DNA of 64,000 bases. Source: Robertmurraya andreesenii (GTDB taxonomy: Bacteria; Bacillota; Bacilli; Bacillales; Cytobacillaceae). The notes beneath the pieces are model-generated. The model had not been told where the DNA came from. It worked only from the letters and a program-made list of their open reading frames with translations, and searched no databases. Positions 53,971 through 62,214 of the stretch are shown here, one piece after another. Position numbers and translations under genes: made by a program. The DNA lies in NCBI RefSeq assembly GCF_030813005.1, contig NZ_JAUSTU010000013.1:1-64000 (forward strand), given 5' to 3'. Position 1 is the first letter of the stretch. Every line of letters starts with the position of its first letter.

Positions 53971-54705
53971 ATGAGTTGGTTTCATGAACGTGCAGCTTAT
54001 GCTGAACATATGAAATATAGAGAAAAGAATCCTAACCGCTATGTAGTAAAACATGGGACAAATAAACATTCAGATCATAGTAAAGTTTTGTCTAATGATT
54101 TAATACTTAATCAAAGCTTAGTGGATACCCTTTTTTGTCAAATTATGTCCTTAATACCATCAAAGTCCATGTCGCTCCCACTCTCAATTGAGATTTGTTT
54201 TGAAAATAACTGGTTGGAACATAAAGATAATGACAGTTCAGTAATCGGAAGCTTTTTGCCATATAAATTATTTCAGCATGGAAAATTACTACGTGAAGGT
54301 CGAATGCTACTTTCTAATTGGGGAAATCGGGGTGAACCTGCTTCTGTATATGAAGATGCCTTTTCACGATTCCTTATCATTGAATTGAAAAAACAAAGAT
54401 CAACAAATAATTATGATGGGCTAACTCAATATGGATTTCATAAATTCTTGAATGCAAGATATGCAAAGCTGTTGCCTGAATACAAAATACTCGGTGTCGG
54501 AAAGGAACTAAAGCCAAGAATTTTAAATATACTAGTTGACAATTTTGAACTGAAAGTATCAGGAGATTTTATCATTTTACCCGAAGTAGAAATTAAAAAG
54601 GATAGTGATAAGGATTTATTGAATTTTATACAGCAATTATTTGTTGTTGGCCTTGCAAAAGAGTTCAGTCGTGGAAGATTATCTGAGATGCAATTAGACA
54701 AATAG
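53971..54705 (+). CDS. Hypothetical protein (divergent cluster, gene 3)
   Basis: A 244-residue protein of unknown family. The N-terminal 40 residues are basic and His/Asn-rich (HERAAYAEHMKYREKNPNRY). The rest has hydrophobic strands and a KFLNARYAKLLPEYKILGVG segment. ATG 53971 follows TTGGAAGGAGC. It closes the three-gene cluster; a terminator follows at 54755. Neighbouring nuclease and ATPase genes suggest defence, but nothing in its own sequence proves it. Confidence 0.65.
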   Translation: MSWFHERAAYAEHMKYREKNPNRYVVKHGTNKHSDHSKVLSNDLILNQSLVDTLFCQIMSLIPSKSMSLPLSIEICFENNWLEHKDNDSSVIGSFLPYKLFQHGKLLREGRMLLSNWGNRGEPASVYEDAFSRFLIIELKKQRSTNNYDGLTQYGFHKFLNARYAKLLPEYKILGVGKELKPRILNILVDNFELKVSGDFIILPEVEIKKDSDKDLLNFIQQLFVVGLAKEFSRGRLSEMQLDK

Positions 54706-54754
54706 AATAAATTAATCACTACTCTATAACAATAGTAATCTCAATATTTACAGA

Positions 54755-54784
54755 AAAACGAACTTCCAAGATGGAGTTCGTTTT
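54755..54784 (+). terminator. Terminator of the three-gene cluster
   Basis: A perfect 10-bp stem AAAACGAACT/AGTTCGTTTT followed by TTATT. Confidence 0.85.
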
Positions 54785-55087
54785 TTATTCCAATAAAAAC
54801 TTTGTCGTATAATTAATATCAATGCCACTATCTTATTACTATCTCTTTAGATGTACGAACCGAATAAGCTAATTCGCTTAACACCATATTTTCTTTCTAC
54901 GCATTTAATTTAACAATTCATCAAAAATTTCCTACTCCGATAACATATCTTCAACGACATATCTCGGTATTAATTACGATTCGTTGTATATCCGAGTAAG
55001 ATTTCATTAACTATTTGAAACCAAAATATTGATATCTTATAATTTAGTAAGATCTATTAAACATTGTAGTTTATGGAGGATTTTGTA
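54785..55087. other. Intergenic region before the Mrr-like gene
   Basis: About 300 bp of AT-rich sequence. I see no gene, tRNA or strong palindrome; presumably it holds the promoter of the Mrr-like gene. Confidence 0.5.
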
Positions 55088-55849
55088 TTGGAAATTATTC
55101 ACGAACCGCCCTATAGCTGGCAAGATTTAGAACTAATAGTTGCGAAAATATTAAATCAATGTGGATTTGATGCTGAGCGTGGCAAACAGATATCAACCGT
55201 AAGAGGTACTGTTGATATCGATGTGTTCGCAAAGGATAACAATAGCACACCTTCATCAGAATACCTAATCGAATGTAAATATTGGAACACTGATATCCCT
55301 CAAACGGTTATTCACTCCTTTAGAACGGTTGTTAATGATTATGGTTCACAGCACGGTCTAATCATTGCTAAAAAAGGGTTTCAATCAGGAGCATATGAGG
55401 CAGCTAATAACACAAATATACAGTTACTTTCTTGGAATGAGTTTTTATCATTATTTGAAAAACGCTGGTTACAAAACAGAATAAGAAGTATTCATCATAC
55501 AGCAAAACCATTGCATATTTATACTGATCCTTTAGATGTTTCTGACTATCTGGATACTCTCACTAAAAGTGAAATATCACAGTACCAAAAGTTATGCAAA
55601 GAATATATCGGGTATAGTATTTATTCTCATAAGATTACTTTTGGAGAAATCGCAAGTATGTCATTGTCACATAAAGAACAAATAGACAACATTATTCAAA
55701 CGGCTCAGAAGCATTTTGATGACTATTCTTTTAATAATTACACTGATTTCTTTGAACTTATAGAACAAAAATGTTTGGAGGGAATTCAGCTATTTGAAGA
55801 GCTTTTCAAGAATACTGATGCAATACTCCACGTTCAAAAATATAGTTAA
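55088..55849 (+). CDS. Mrr-like restriction endonuclease domain protein
   Basis: A 253-residue protein with an N-terminal Mrr_cat (PD-(D/E)xK) nuclease domain. The core reads VRGTVDIDVFAKD ... EYLIECKYWN: Asp, Glu and Lys (xECK) are the catalytic set. GLIIAKKGFQSGAYEAAN and IQLLSWNEFLSLF complete the fold. The C-terminal 120 residues are helical and unassigned. TTG 55088 is eight bases after GGAGG; ATG 55073 starts inside that site, so TTG is preferred. Mrr-type enzymes cut modified DNA; the specificity here is unknown. It stands alone without a methylase. Confidence 0.82.
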   Translation: MEIIHEPPYSWQDLELIVAKILNQCGFDAERGKQISTVRGTVDIDVFAKDNNSTPSSEYLIECKYWNTDIPQTVIHSFRTVVNDYGSQHGLIIAKKGFQSGAYEAANNTNIQLLSWNEFLSLFEKRWLQNRIRSIHHTAKPLHIYTDPLDVSDYLDTLTKSEISQYQKLCKEYIGYSIYSHKITFGEIASMSLSHKEQIDNIIQTAQKHFDDYSFNNYTDFFELIEQKCLEGIQLFEELFKNTDAILHVQKYS

Positions 55850-56024
55850 TCTTGCTCTATAATGTGAAAAAAATGGCGCTTATTCCTTACTGAAGGAAAG
55901 CGTCCGATTGTGGAAAAATCAATATATTATATTTATAGTAAAGTATCATGAACTAATCTGCACTCTACAAATTAATAAAGTTACAGAATAATACATTACT
56001 TACCATCATTTTAAAAAATCCAAT

Positions 56025-56912
56025 TTAATTGTCGACCACTATACCATTTTTATAAAATTCCCATATCCAATCAGATATGATATTTCCATTGTAATCACTT
56101 AACATATATGAATCGTTAAAACTTTCAATTTGTATGTCGTGTAACTGAAGAATAGGATTGTAATAAAATGAAATTTCTTCAGATTTCCTACTATCTTGAT
56201 ATATTTTCTGACTCATTTCTTTCTCAACTTCACCATTATAATAAAGGTAATTTACTATTGCTATTAGAGCATCTCTTTCCGATTCTCCACAACATACGAA
56301 ACGAAAATCTTCTAATGTACTAATTTTATTTAGAAGGTTATTGTATATTCCCTCATTCATACCATACTTTAAATATAGAGCATATAATAGATATACAGAC
56401 TCCAAATAACAAGTTATTACAATATCATAGGGCGACTGCATAAGCAAGACCTCTTTGTCTTTTTCTGGAGATGCAACTTTTTTTAGACCAATTCCGGTTT
56501 CTTTTCTCATATATTCATCCAAAAGAATATTGTTAGAAATATCTATTTTAAAGTTTATGAGCTTTATTTTTCTGTTTTTTTTATATTTTATTCCTTCTTT
56601 TAAATTAAATGTTTTACACTTAACCTTTTTAGATTTTAAAACGTAATAAAAAACAAAATCCTCTATATCATCTAGATTATTTATCCGGAGTTGATTGTCC
56701 GCAAATTTATTATATTTAAGCAAACAAACACCTAATGATTTTGAATAACTTAATAAACTTCTATCCTTCGAGTTATTAACCTCTTTTCGAATTTCTGTTG
56801 CAATATAACTCTCAAGCTGAGTTACTCTAAGTTCAGGAAGGTCTTTTTCAGGAATATTATATTCTCTATGTTTTCCATTAATATTTGCACTATCTTCTAT
56901 CCTAAAAAGCAT
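56025..56912 (-). CDS. Hypothetical 295-residue protein
   Basis: Unrecognised soluble protein with high Lys/Asn/Ile content, typical of AT-rich accessory genes. An N-terminal basic segment (RVTQLESYIATEIRKEVNN), a Lys-rich middle (KYKKNRKIKLINFKIDISNN) and a helical region near 165-200 (VITCYLESVYLLYALYLKYG) are seen. No catalytic motif is found. ATG 56912 follows AAGGAGGC at good spacing. It is monocistronic. Confidence 0.6.
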   Translation of the reverse strand: MLFRIEDSANINGKHREYNIPEKDLPELRVTQLESYIATEIRKEVNNSKDRSLLSYSKSLGVCLLKYNKFADNQLRINNLDDIEDFVFYYVLKSKKVKCKTFNLKEGIKYKKNRKIKLINFKIDISNNILLDEYMRKETGIGLKKVASPEKDKEVLLMQSPYDIVITCYLESVYLLYALYLKYGMNEGIYNNLLNKISTLEDFRFVCCGESERDALIAIVNYLYYNGEVEKEMSQKIYQDSRKSEEISFYYNPILQLHDIQIESFNDSYMLSDYNGNIISDWIWEFYKNGIVVDN

Positions 56913-57164
56913 ATAGCCTCCTTGAAATCTTATAACATTTTTACCCTTTAAATTTTTTAATACTAAAATCTATATTTCATCATAGCTAGTTATTTGTTCA
57001 GGTGAAATATCTACTTCATCTTTTACATATAGGCGTATTTTGACCAAGTTGACCACATTTCATCTTCTTCCACGTAGCTAAACCTAAATTTGAAAAGATC
57101 CTTTCCTTATTCATGAAAACGAGCCTGATTATCGAAGATTAAGTCTGTGATTATTACCATTTAC

Positions 57165-58007
57165 TCAGGTAGCTGTATGCGAAATAGAATCGTCCAGTAA
57201 TAAGCCAAATTCATTCGTTTTCTCATGAGCATAATTCGAAATTAATTGGCCAATCATTTCCAATAAAAATGCGCGCCCAAGTCGAATTGGAGTTTCTTCT
57301 TGAATCCTGTCTTCATCTCTTAAAGGCAAAATTAAGACCTTACGAGAAGGTTCTTCAAGCGCAACATTTTTAAGTGCATCTGTACCATGTGTTGTAGTAC
57401 AAAGTCCTCCATATATTAAACGATAGCTGTCCTCTTGACCTAAAAGCTTCGCTAATTGGTAAATAGAAGAAGGGCCTCTAAATAGAGAATACCATCTAGG
57501 ATCATCATTTCTTTGTCTTGAGAGCAGATTTTGTTTTGCTCGATTCCATTCATTAGAGATTGGTAATAAAGTTGCTACATTAAGAGCATTTTCAATAATT
57601 GTTTTCTTAGTTATAAGTTCTGATCTTGGCACATCTGGTTCCAAAATATTATCTGCAATGGCAATATTGAACCAAGAGATTTCTTCTTTCATAGCCCCTA
57701 CTTTATAGGATAAAGCTCTTTGAATTGATTTAGCTGGATCTTTCCAAATATAGTTTAGACCAAGCTGGGTTTCATAAGCATTTCGAAGTGATGATCTAGA
57801 TAAAGAAAGGTTACCCTGATCAATTCCAATAAAAACTCCATCCACTTGCTCAATTAGCTGCCTACACAAAGCAAAAACTACAACCTCTGTTTCTGTATAA
57901 TTCCCTTTCTCTGCGATGTATTCCAGAAGCTCATCCGCAAAAATAATAACCTGACTTAACGAATCCAATAAAGGGTAATCTTTTTCATCTGTTGCAGAAT
58001 TATTCAT
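57165..58007 (-). CDS. DUF5677 domain protein
   Basis: A 280-residue helical protein that fits the DUF5677 pattern: ALCRQLIEQVDGVFIGIDQG and SLRNAYETQLGLNYIWKDPA with conserved Arg/Glu, then a C-terminal STTHGTDALK-like motif seen here as LCTTTHGTDALKN. Such proteins are found in accessory and defence regions; the function is unknown. ATG 58007 follows AAGGGAG. The insertion sequence begins 24 bp upstream of its start, so its original promoter has been displaced. Confidence 0.7.
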   Translation of the reverse strand: MNNSATDEKDYPLLDSLSQVIIFADELLEYIAEKGNYTETEVVVFALCRQLIEQVDGVFIGIDQGNLSLSRSSLRNAYETQLGLNYIWKDPAKSIQRALSYKVGAMKEEISWFNIAIADNILEPDVPRSELITKKTIIENALNVATLLPISNEWNRAKQNLLSRQRNDDPRWYSLFRGPSSIYQLAKLLGQEDSYRLIYGGLCTTTHGTDALKNVALEEPSRKVLILPLRDEDRIQEETPIRLGRAFLLEMIGQLISNYAHEKTNEFGLLLDDSISHTAT

Positions 58008-58171
58008 ATTATTACTCCCTTCTTATTTTACGTATTGTCAAAACTTTTATATTAAATAGGCTATAAAATACCTTGATAGTTGGTTTTATAAGCAAAAAAA
58101 TTGCCACCCCCTAAATTCTTTGGATAATTGAGGTTACTACACACCCAACAACCAAGAATGGAAGTGACAAT

Positions 58172-59614
58172 TTGTACCCTCAAATTATAACCTATTTATT
58201 AACTTTTATAAACTATCAAGAACAACTCATTCGAACATTGCTTACTTTATTGATTGGCAAAAGCATGTTCGAAAAGCCTACTGAACAGCCGGTAAATAAA
58301 CCCTATCGAAAACTTCAAGTGGACGACCTTCCGGTCATTGAAGTTCTAGAACAGCTTGATTATCGGGTTCTTCTTAGTGAATACCTAGAGAAGAACGGGA
58401 AACCTCTTAAACCTGTTCAAAGGCGTAAGAATGCAAAAGTTTCCGTACCTAAATCCATTAACTGTCCAAAGTGTGGTGCTCCATCGGATTATCTTTATGC
58501 CAACAATGGAGATAAAGGTCAGTATCAATGCAAGGTGTGTACAGAATTTTTCAGTGAAAAGAACCGTTTTTCTAAGGAGGCCATCCTGAAGTGTCCTCAT
58601 TGTTCCAAGACCCTCGAGAAAATAAAAGAAAGAAAAGATTTTCACGTGTTCAAGTGCAAAAACAATGACTGTTCTTATTATCAAAAGAAGCTCAATGGGA
58701 TGTCTTCAAAAGAGAAGAAAAGGTTCAAAAAGGACCCTCAAGCATTTAAATTAAGATACATTTTCCGTCAGTTTTATATCGATTTCCAGCCGTTATCTAA
58801 GGAATCACCAGCACTTCCAGCCGTGGATTTATCAAAGATTTATGCATCCCCACATACATTAGGATTGATCCTAACCTATCATGTAAACTATGGCCTTTCG
58901 GCCCGTAAAACAGCTGCGATTATGCAGGACGTACACGGAGTGATGATTTCACATCAGACCGTATTGAACTACGAAAATAGCGTAGCTTTATTACTTAAAC
59001 CTTATGTGGATCACTATCCCTATGAACTTTCTGACCAATTCTGCGGTGATGAAACGTATATCAGAGTAAACGGTCGATGGCATTATTTATTTTTCTTTTT
59101 TGACGCTGTAAAAAAGATTATTCTTTCGTATCCGGTGTCGCCTAATCGTGACACAGCAACAGCTATTCGAGCGATTGATGAGGTCTTAGTGAAGATGAAA
59201 GAGATTCCAGAGAATCTGACTTTCGTTGTAGATGGAAATCCAATTTATCTCCTAGCTCAACACTTTTTCGCTCAACACGGTATTGCATTCGATGTGAAGC
59301 AGGTCATCGGGTTAACCAATGAGGACCCTGTTTCGACCGAATATAGGCCTCTTAAACAAATTATTGAGAGACTCAATCGGACATTTAAGGGTAATTACCG
59401 CTCTACTCATGGATTCGGCTCTGAACACGGCTCCGTTTCCTACGTCACTTTATTTACGGCCTACTTTAACTTTCTACGTCCACATGCCGCGTTAGAAGGA
59501 AAAGTGCCTGTAGTGAATCCAGAGCTAAATAGGCTTCCCACCATGCCTGCACGTTGGACGAAACTGATAAGTTTAGCCCAACAATGGATCATGGAGCAGC
59601 AGAGAACAGCCTAA
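58172..59614 (+). CDS. IS240-like DDE transposase with zinc ribbons
   Basis: A 480-residue transposase. Two zinc ribbons lie in the N-terminal half (CPKCGAPSDYLYANNGD...QCKVC, and CPHCSKTLEKIKERKDFHV...CKNNDC). A DDE catalytic core follows: Asp near 291 (CGDETYIRVNG), Asp near 353 (FVVDGNPIY) and Glu near 397 (LKQIIERLNR). The GSEHGSVSYVTLFTAYFNFLRPH motif (two parts) is typical of IS6/IS240-related transposases. The apparent start is TTG 58172, as also in the relic copy at 18734; ATG 58265 is an alternative. The gene is intact. Confidence 0.9.
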   Translation: MYPQIITYLLTFINYQEQLIRTLLTLLIGKSMFEKPTEQPVNKPYRKLQVDDLPVIEVLEQLDYRVLLSEYLEKNGKPLKPVQRRKNAKVSVPKSINCPKCGAPSDYLYANNGDKGQYQCKVCTEFFSEKNRFSKEAILKCPHCSKTLEKIKERKDFHVFKCKNNDCSYYQKKLNGMSSKEKKRFKKDPQAFKLRYIFRQFYIDFQPLSKESPALPAVDLSKIYASPHTLGLILTYHVNYGLSARKTAAIMQDVHGVMISHQTVLNYENSVALLLKPYVDHYPYELSDQFCGDETYIRVNGRWHYLFFFFDAVKKIILSYPVSPNRDTATAIRAIDEVLVKMKEIPENLTFVVDGNPIYLLAQHFFAQHGIAFDVKQVIGLTNEDPVSTEYRPLKQIIERLNRTFKGNYRSTHGFGSEHGSVSYVTLFTAYFNFLRPHAALEGKVPVVNPELNRLPTMPARWTKLISLAQQWIMEQQRTA

Positions 59615-59647
59615 CTTTTTGTTTAGCTGAGCCCTTGGGCCATATCA

Positions 59648-59797
59648 GCAATCGGCGGAGCGAACTCTTGACAAACCGAACTTGCCAATGGTTTAAAATG
59701 GAAATAACCAAGGGCTTATTTGGCATACCTTCTTTTGTTCCCTTCGCCCTTGTTAAACACTCATCAAACCATTGGCGTGTTTGTCAAGAGCGATTGC
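59648..59797. repeat. Long interrupted palindrome in the IS right end
   Basis: GCAATCG, CTCTTGACAAAC and GCCAATGGTTT (59648-59694) are exactly mirrored by AAACCATTGGC, GTTTGTCAAGAG and CGATTGC (59766-59797), with inner AAGGGC/GCCCTT pairing. Transcribed, it would fold into one long stem; it may protect mRNA, terminate transcription or be a transposase-binding region. Confidence 0.75.
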
Positions 59798-59870
59798 GGG
59801 GCTCTCCCACCTAAAAAATGGGGAAGAAGCTAAACATCTAGGTAGTTTTCATAGAACTTTTGACACTACC

Positions 59871-60606
59871 TTATTTTATATATAACTAAATACCTTCAAA
59901 TTCAATATAAAACAGAATTTCTATAAAATACTTGATTCATCTAATCTATAATAGCATAAAAGTATCAACTAGTAGATTTGGGTCCAAAAGTCAACCAAGA
60001 TACCATAAGTCTTCAAACTTTCAAGATATTCTTATTCAATTAAAGGGATGCTTATATATAGTATCAGCAAAAAAACGTTGATGTGTTGCACCTTTTATCA
60101 TTGTTTATATGTAACCATAGATAACGGTTAAGGACTTGACTTGGAGCCTCCGTGGGTATGATCTGTCTTGAAAGTCTGAAGCAGGATGTTTCAACAGGCA
60201 AACGAGCCTATCATACCCACCACTCCAAGTAAAGTCCTATGTTTGTTAAAGTTGATAACTATAAATACTTACTATAGATAATGTTTCTACAAAGATAGAG
60301 AAATGCCATTTTTGCTATCTTTACTTACGTTGAATACGGTAGAAAATCATACTACATATAATGGCCCGATTGTTGAATAATAGCTAATGGCAATTCCCCT
60401 ACTAAATTGCCATTTAGTTTAAGTACATTTTTTCACAAAATAACATTCATATATGAAATTTCATAACTTGACAATACTTCAATACTTCGGAAAGACATTT
60501 TCATTATTTTGGATTATAATTAACTTAAACAAATACTACGTTCAAATAGAATCACTATGCACTTTCTTTCTATCCCTTCACCCATGCTAAAGAAAGGATA
60601 GTTAGA
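59871..60606. other. Non-coding stretch between IS and integrase
   Basis: About 740 bp without a credible gene. Its main feature is the folded palindrome at 60131-60238. The remainder is AT-rich. The DUF5677 promoter displaced by the IS may lie just to the right of the duplication at 59871-59878. Confidence 0.5.
60131..60238. repeat. Nested 108-nt palindrome (folded element)
   Basis: Three nested stems: AGGACTTGACTTGGAG with CTCCAAGTAAAGTCCT (15 of 16 pairs), GTGGGTATGAT with ATCATACCCAC (11 of 11), and CTGTCTTGAAA with TTTCAACAG (one bulge). Asymmetric internal loops lie between them and the apical loop is about 15 nt. There is no T-tract after it. It could be a MITE-like remnant, a structured RNA or a recombination site. 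Confidence 0.7.
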
Positions 60607-61814
60607 ATGGAGTATCACAAATCAAAAAAGATCCAGAGCTTTATTATTCCATTAACGATAAAGGTGAAAAACGCTGGATGTTTCGTCACAAATATTATGA
60701 TTCATTAGGAAAACGTAAAGAGAAAAAAAGACGGGGATTTCTTACCGAGAAAGAAGCATATCAGGCTCTATTAGAAGTAAAATCTAATACACTTAAAGGA
60801 GCTATTAAACAAGTAGAGTATTCAAATTTCACCATAGCTGAATGGTTTGATCTTTGGTATGAAACACATGAGTTGGATTGGAAGCCTACCACTCGTCAAC
60901 AGCGTGAGATGGCCATACGTCTACAAATTAAACCATTGTTAGGTCGTTACAAGCTTCAAGAATTGGATAAAACAACTTATAAACGGGCTTTTATAAATCC
61001 GCTTCTTAAAGAATACAAAGTAGAAACTGTAAAGCTATTTCATCGATTATTTAAAATTGGAATAAATGCGGCTGTAGATGATGAAATCCTATCTCGGAAC
61101 CGTTTTACCAAAATCACTATTCGCAATGAAAAGCAGGAGCTACTTTTCAAGGGAAAAAGTTTAAATGATAATTTCTTAGAAGCGCATGAGTTAAACAAAT
61201 TATTATCTACCGCAAAAGAGTATGAGAACATCACTAATTACACACTCTTTTTGCTTCTTTCTTATACGGGTTTGCGTCGTGGTAAAGCTTGTGGACTACA
61301 GTGGAAGGATATTGACTTTACCAAGAAAACATTAACAGTAGAACGTACCAGAGACAATAAAGGAGTACGATCTCCCAAAACTGATAACAGTTATCGTACC
61401 ATCTTAATTGATGATATCCTAATCCAACAGTTAAATGGCTATAAGAAATGGTGTAAGGAAACGAAATCGAAATTTGGATACCACCTGATAAATAGTGACT
61501 TTATCTTCATCTCTTATCAAAATGGAAATCCCATCACAGATAATACTATTATTTATTCTCTAAGACGGATAACTAAAAAAGCTGGTATAAAACCAATCAC
61601 TCCACATGGATTAAGACATACACATGCTACACTTCTGCTAAGTCAAGGTAAACGCGCAGCTAGTATTAAGGTAGTTGCTGAGCGACTAGGAAACACACCA
61701 CAAATGATCCTTGACATATACGGTCATACATTTTTAGATTTAGAAGAAGAGTCCGTTCAGTTATTCTCTGAAAGTCTTAGTGGGGCCAAAACTGGGGCCA
61801 ATTCCGAGTTATAG
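60607..61814 (+). CDS. int: Tyrosine recombinase / site-specific integrase (with -1 frameshift near the start)
   Basis: The island integrase. Box I is LSYTGLRRGKACGLQWKDID (catalytic Arg), box II ITPHGLRHTHATLLL (HxxR) and the nucleophile Tyr is in MILDIYGHTFLD. An SAM-like core-binding domain (about 75-165) precedes them. The best start is ATG 60607, eight bases after AAAGGA; its frame reads MEYHKSKK and then needs a -1 shift at A AAA AAG (60624-60630) to continue DPELYYSINDKGEKRWMFRH, the normal N-terminal arm-binding domain. Without a shift it stops at 60706. An internal ATG 60678 gives 378 residues lacking that arm domain. The conserved RxxE of box I is RRGK, which is unusual. It ends 35 bp before attR. 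Confidence 0.85.
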
Positions 61815-61848
61815 TGGTTTAAACGTTGATACATCAGGGGTTGATAGA

Positions 61849-61959
61849 ATCGTTGAATATTACTCTCGTTAATTCAGTCGCTTCCTATAATAGTGATAAA
61901 GAAAACCCTAGAAACCTTGATTTATCTATCAATGGTTCTGGGGTTTTTTATTTTTTGTG
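61849..61959. repeat. attR: right attachment repeat
   Basis: An imperfect copy of the rpsD 3' end: it encodes a final RIVEYYSR-stop and carries a terminator hairpin (61902-61948) like rpsD's. It shares the identical core TACTCTCGTTAAT (61861-61873) with attL. It marks the right end of the island. Confidence 0.88.
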
Positions 61960-62090
61960 CTTTCTTGAATAATGTCCCCTGTCTCCCCCATTTTGTTAGC
62001 CTAAACACGGAATCAATCCAAAACATTTTACCTTTTTAACAGAGATGTTCCATATTTACCATCCACTAAATTATAGATATATGACAATAA

Positions 62091-62106
62091 TGTGAAGAAC
62101 ATCACA
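62091..62106. promoter_or_regulatory. FNR/Rex-type palindrome, distal site
   Basis: TGTGAAGAACATCACA matches TGTGA-N6-TCACA, the FNR consensus; it also overlaps the Rex pattern. Centre at about -70 relative to the predicted nirB start of transcription. Confidence 0.65.
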
Positions 62107-62119
62107 TACTCAGATAAAA

Positions 62120-62135
62120 TGTGATCAACTTCACA
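62120..62135. promoter_or_regulatory. FNR/Rex-type palindrome, proximal site
   Basis: TGTGATCAACTTCACA again matches TGTGA-N6-TCACA. A -10-like TACAAT at 62157-62162 predicts transcription near 62169, which places this site at -41.5, the classical FNR class II position. Confidence 0.7.
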
Positions 62136-62214
62136 ATAATTAATCCTATTCCCATTTACAATATTGCTATAAAGATTAACATAAGAACCTACTAACTATA
62201 GGGAGAGATAATAG

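Larger units (their letters stand above)
58031..59870 (+). mobile_element. Insertion sequence, IS6/IS240-like, with 8-bp target duplication
   Basis: A 1.84-kb element. Terminal repeats are CGTATTGTCAAAACTT at the left and, read inwards, GGTAGTGTCAAAAGTT at the right. The flanks carry the identical 8-bp duplication TTATTTTA (58023-58030 and 59871-59878), or 9 bp counting the preceding C. The left 140 bp contain a hairpin TTGCCAC...GTGACAA before the transposase. The right 250 bp contain a long palindromic arrangement. The intact duplication indicates recent insertion. Confidence 0.88.
27694..61959. mobile_element. Integrated genomic (defence) island
   Basis: About 34.2 kb of AT-rich DNA bounded by the direct repeats at 27694 and 61849. 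An integrase gene ends 35 bp before the right repeat. Contents are almost wholly defence-like: toxin-antitoxin, BREX, Z1/GIY-YIG/JAMM, Mrr-like and CoiA-like nucleases, plus an IS. No relaxase, coupling protein, type IV secretion, capsid or terminase genes are seen, so it is probably mobilised by other elements or only by its integrase. Confidence 0.85.

Noticed and set aside
59554..59814. 86-codon frame after the transposase
   Set aside because: It overlaps the transposase end and the long palindrome; the sequence is explained by secondary structure.
27694..61959. Integrative conjugative element or prophage
   Set aside because: No relaxase, coupling ATPase, type IV secretion, terminase, capsid or portal gene is seen; only integrase, XRE regulator and cargo.
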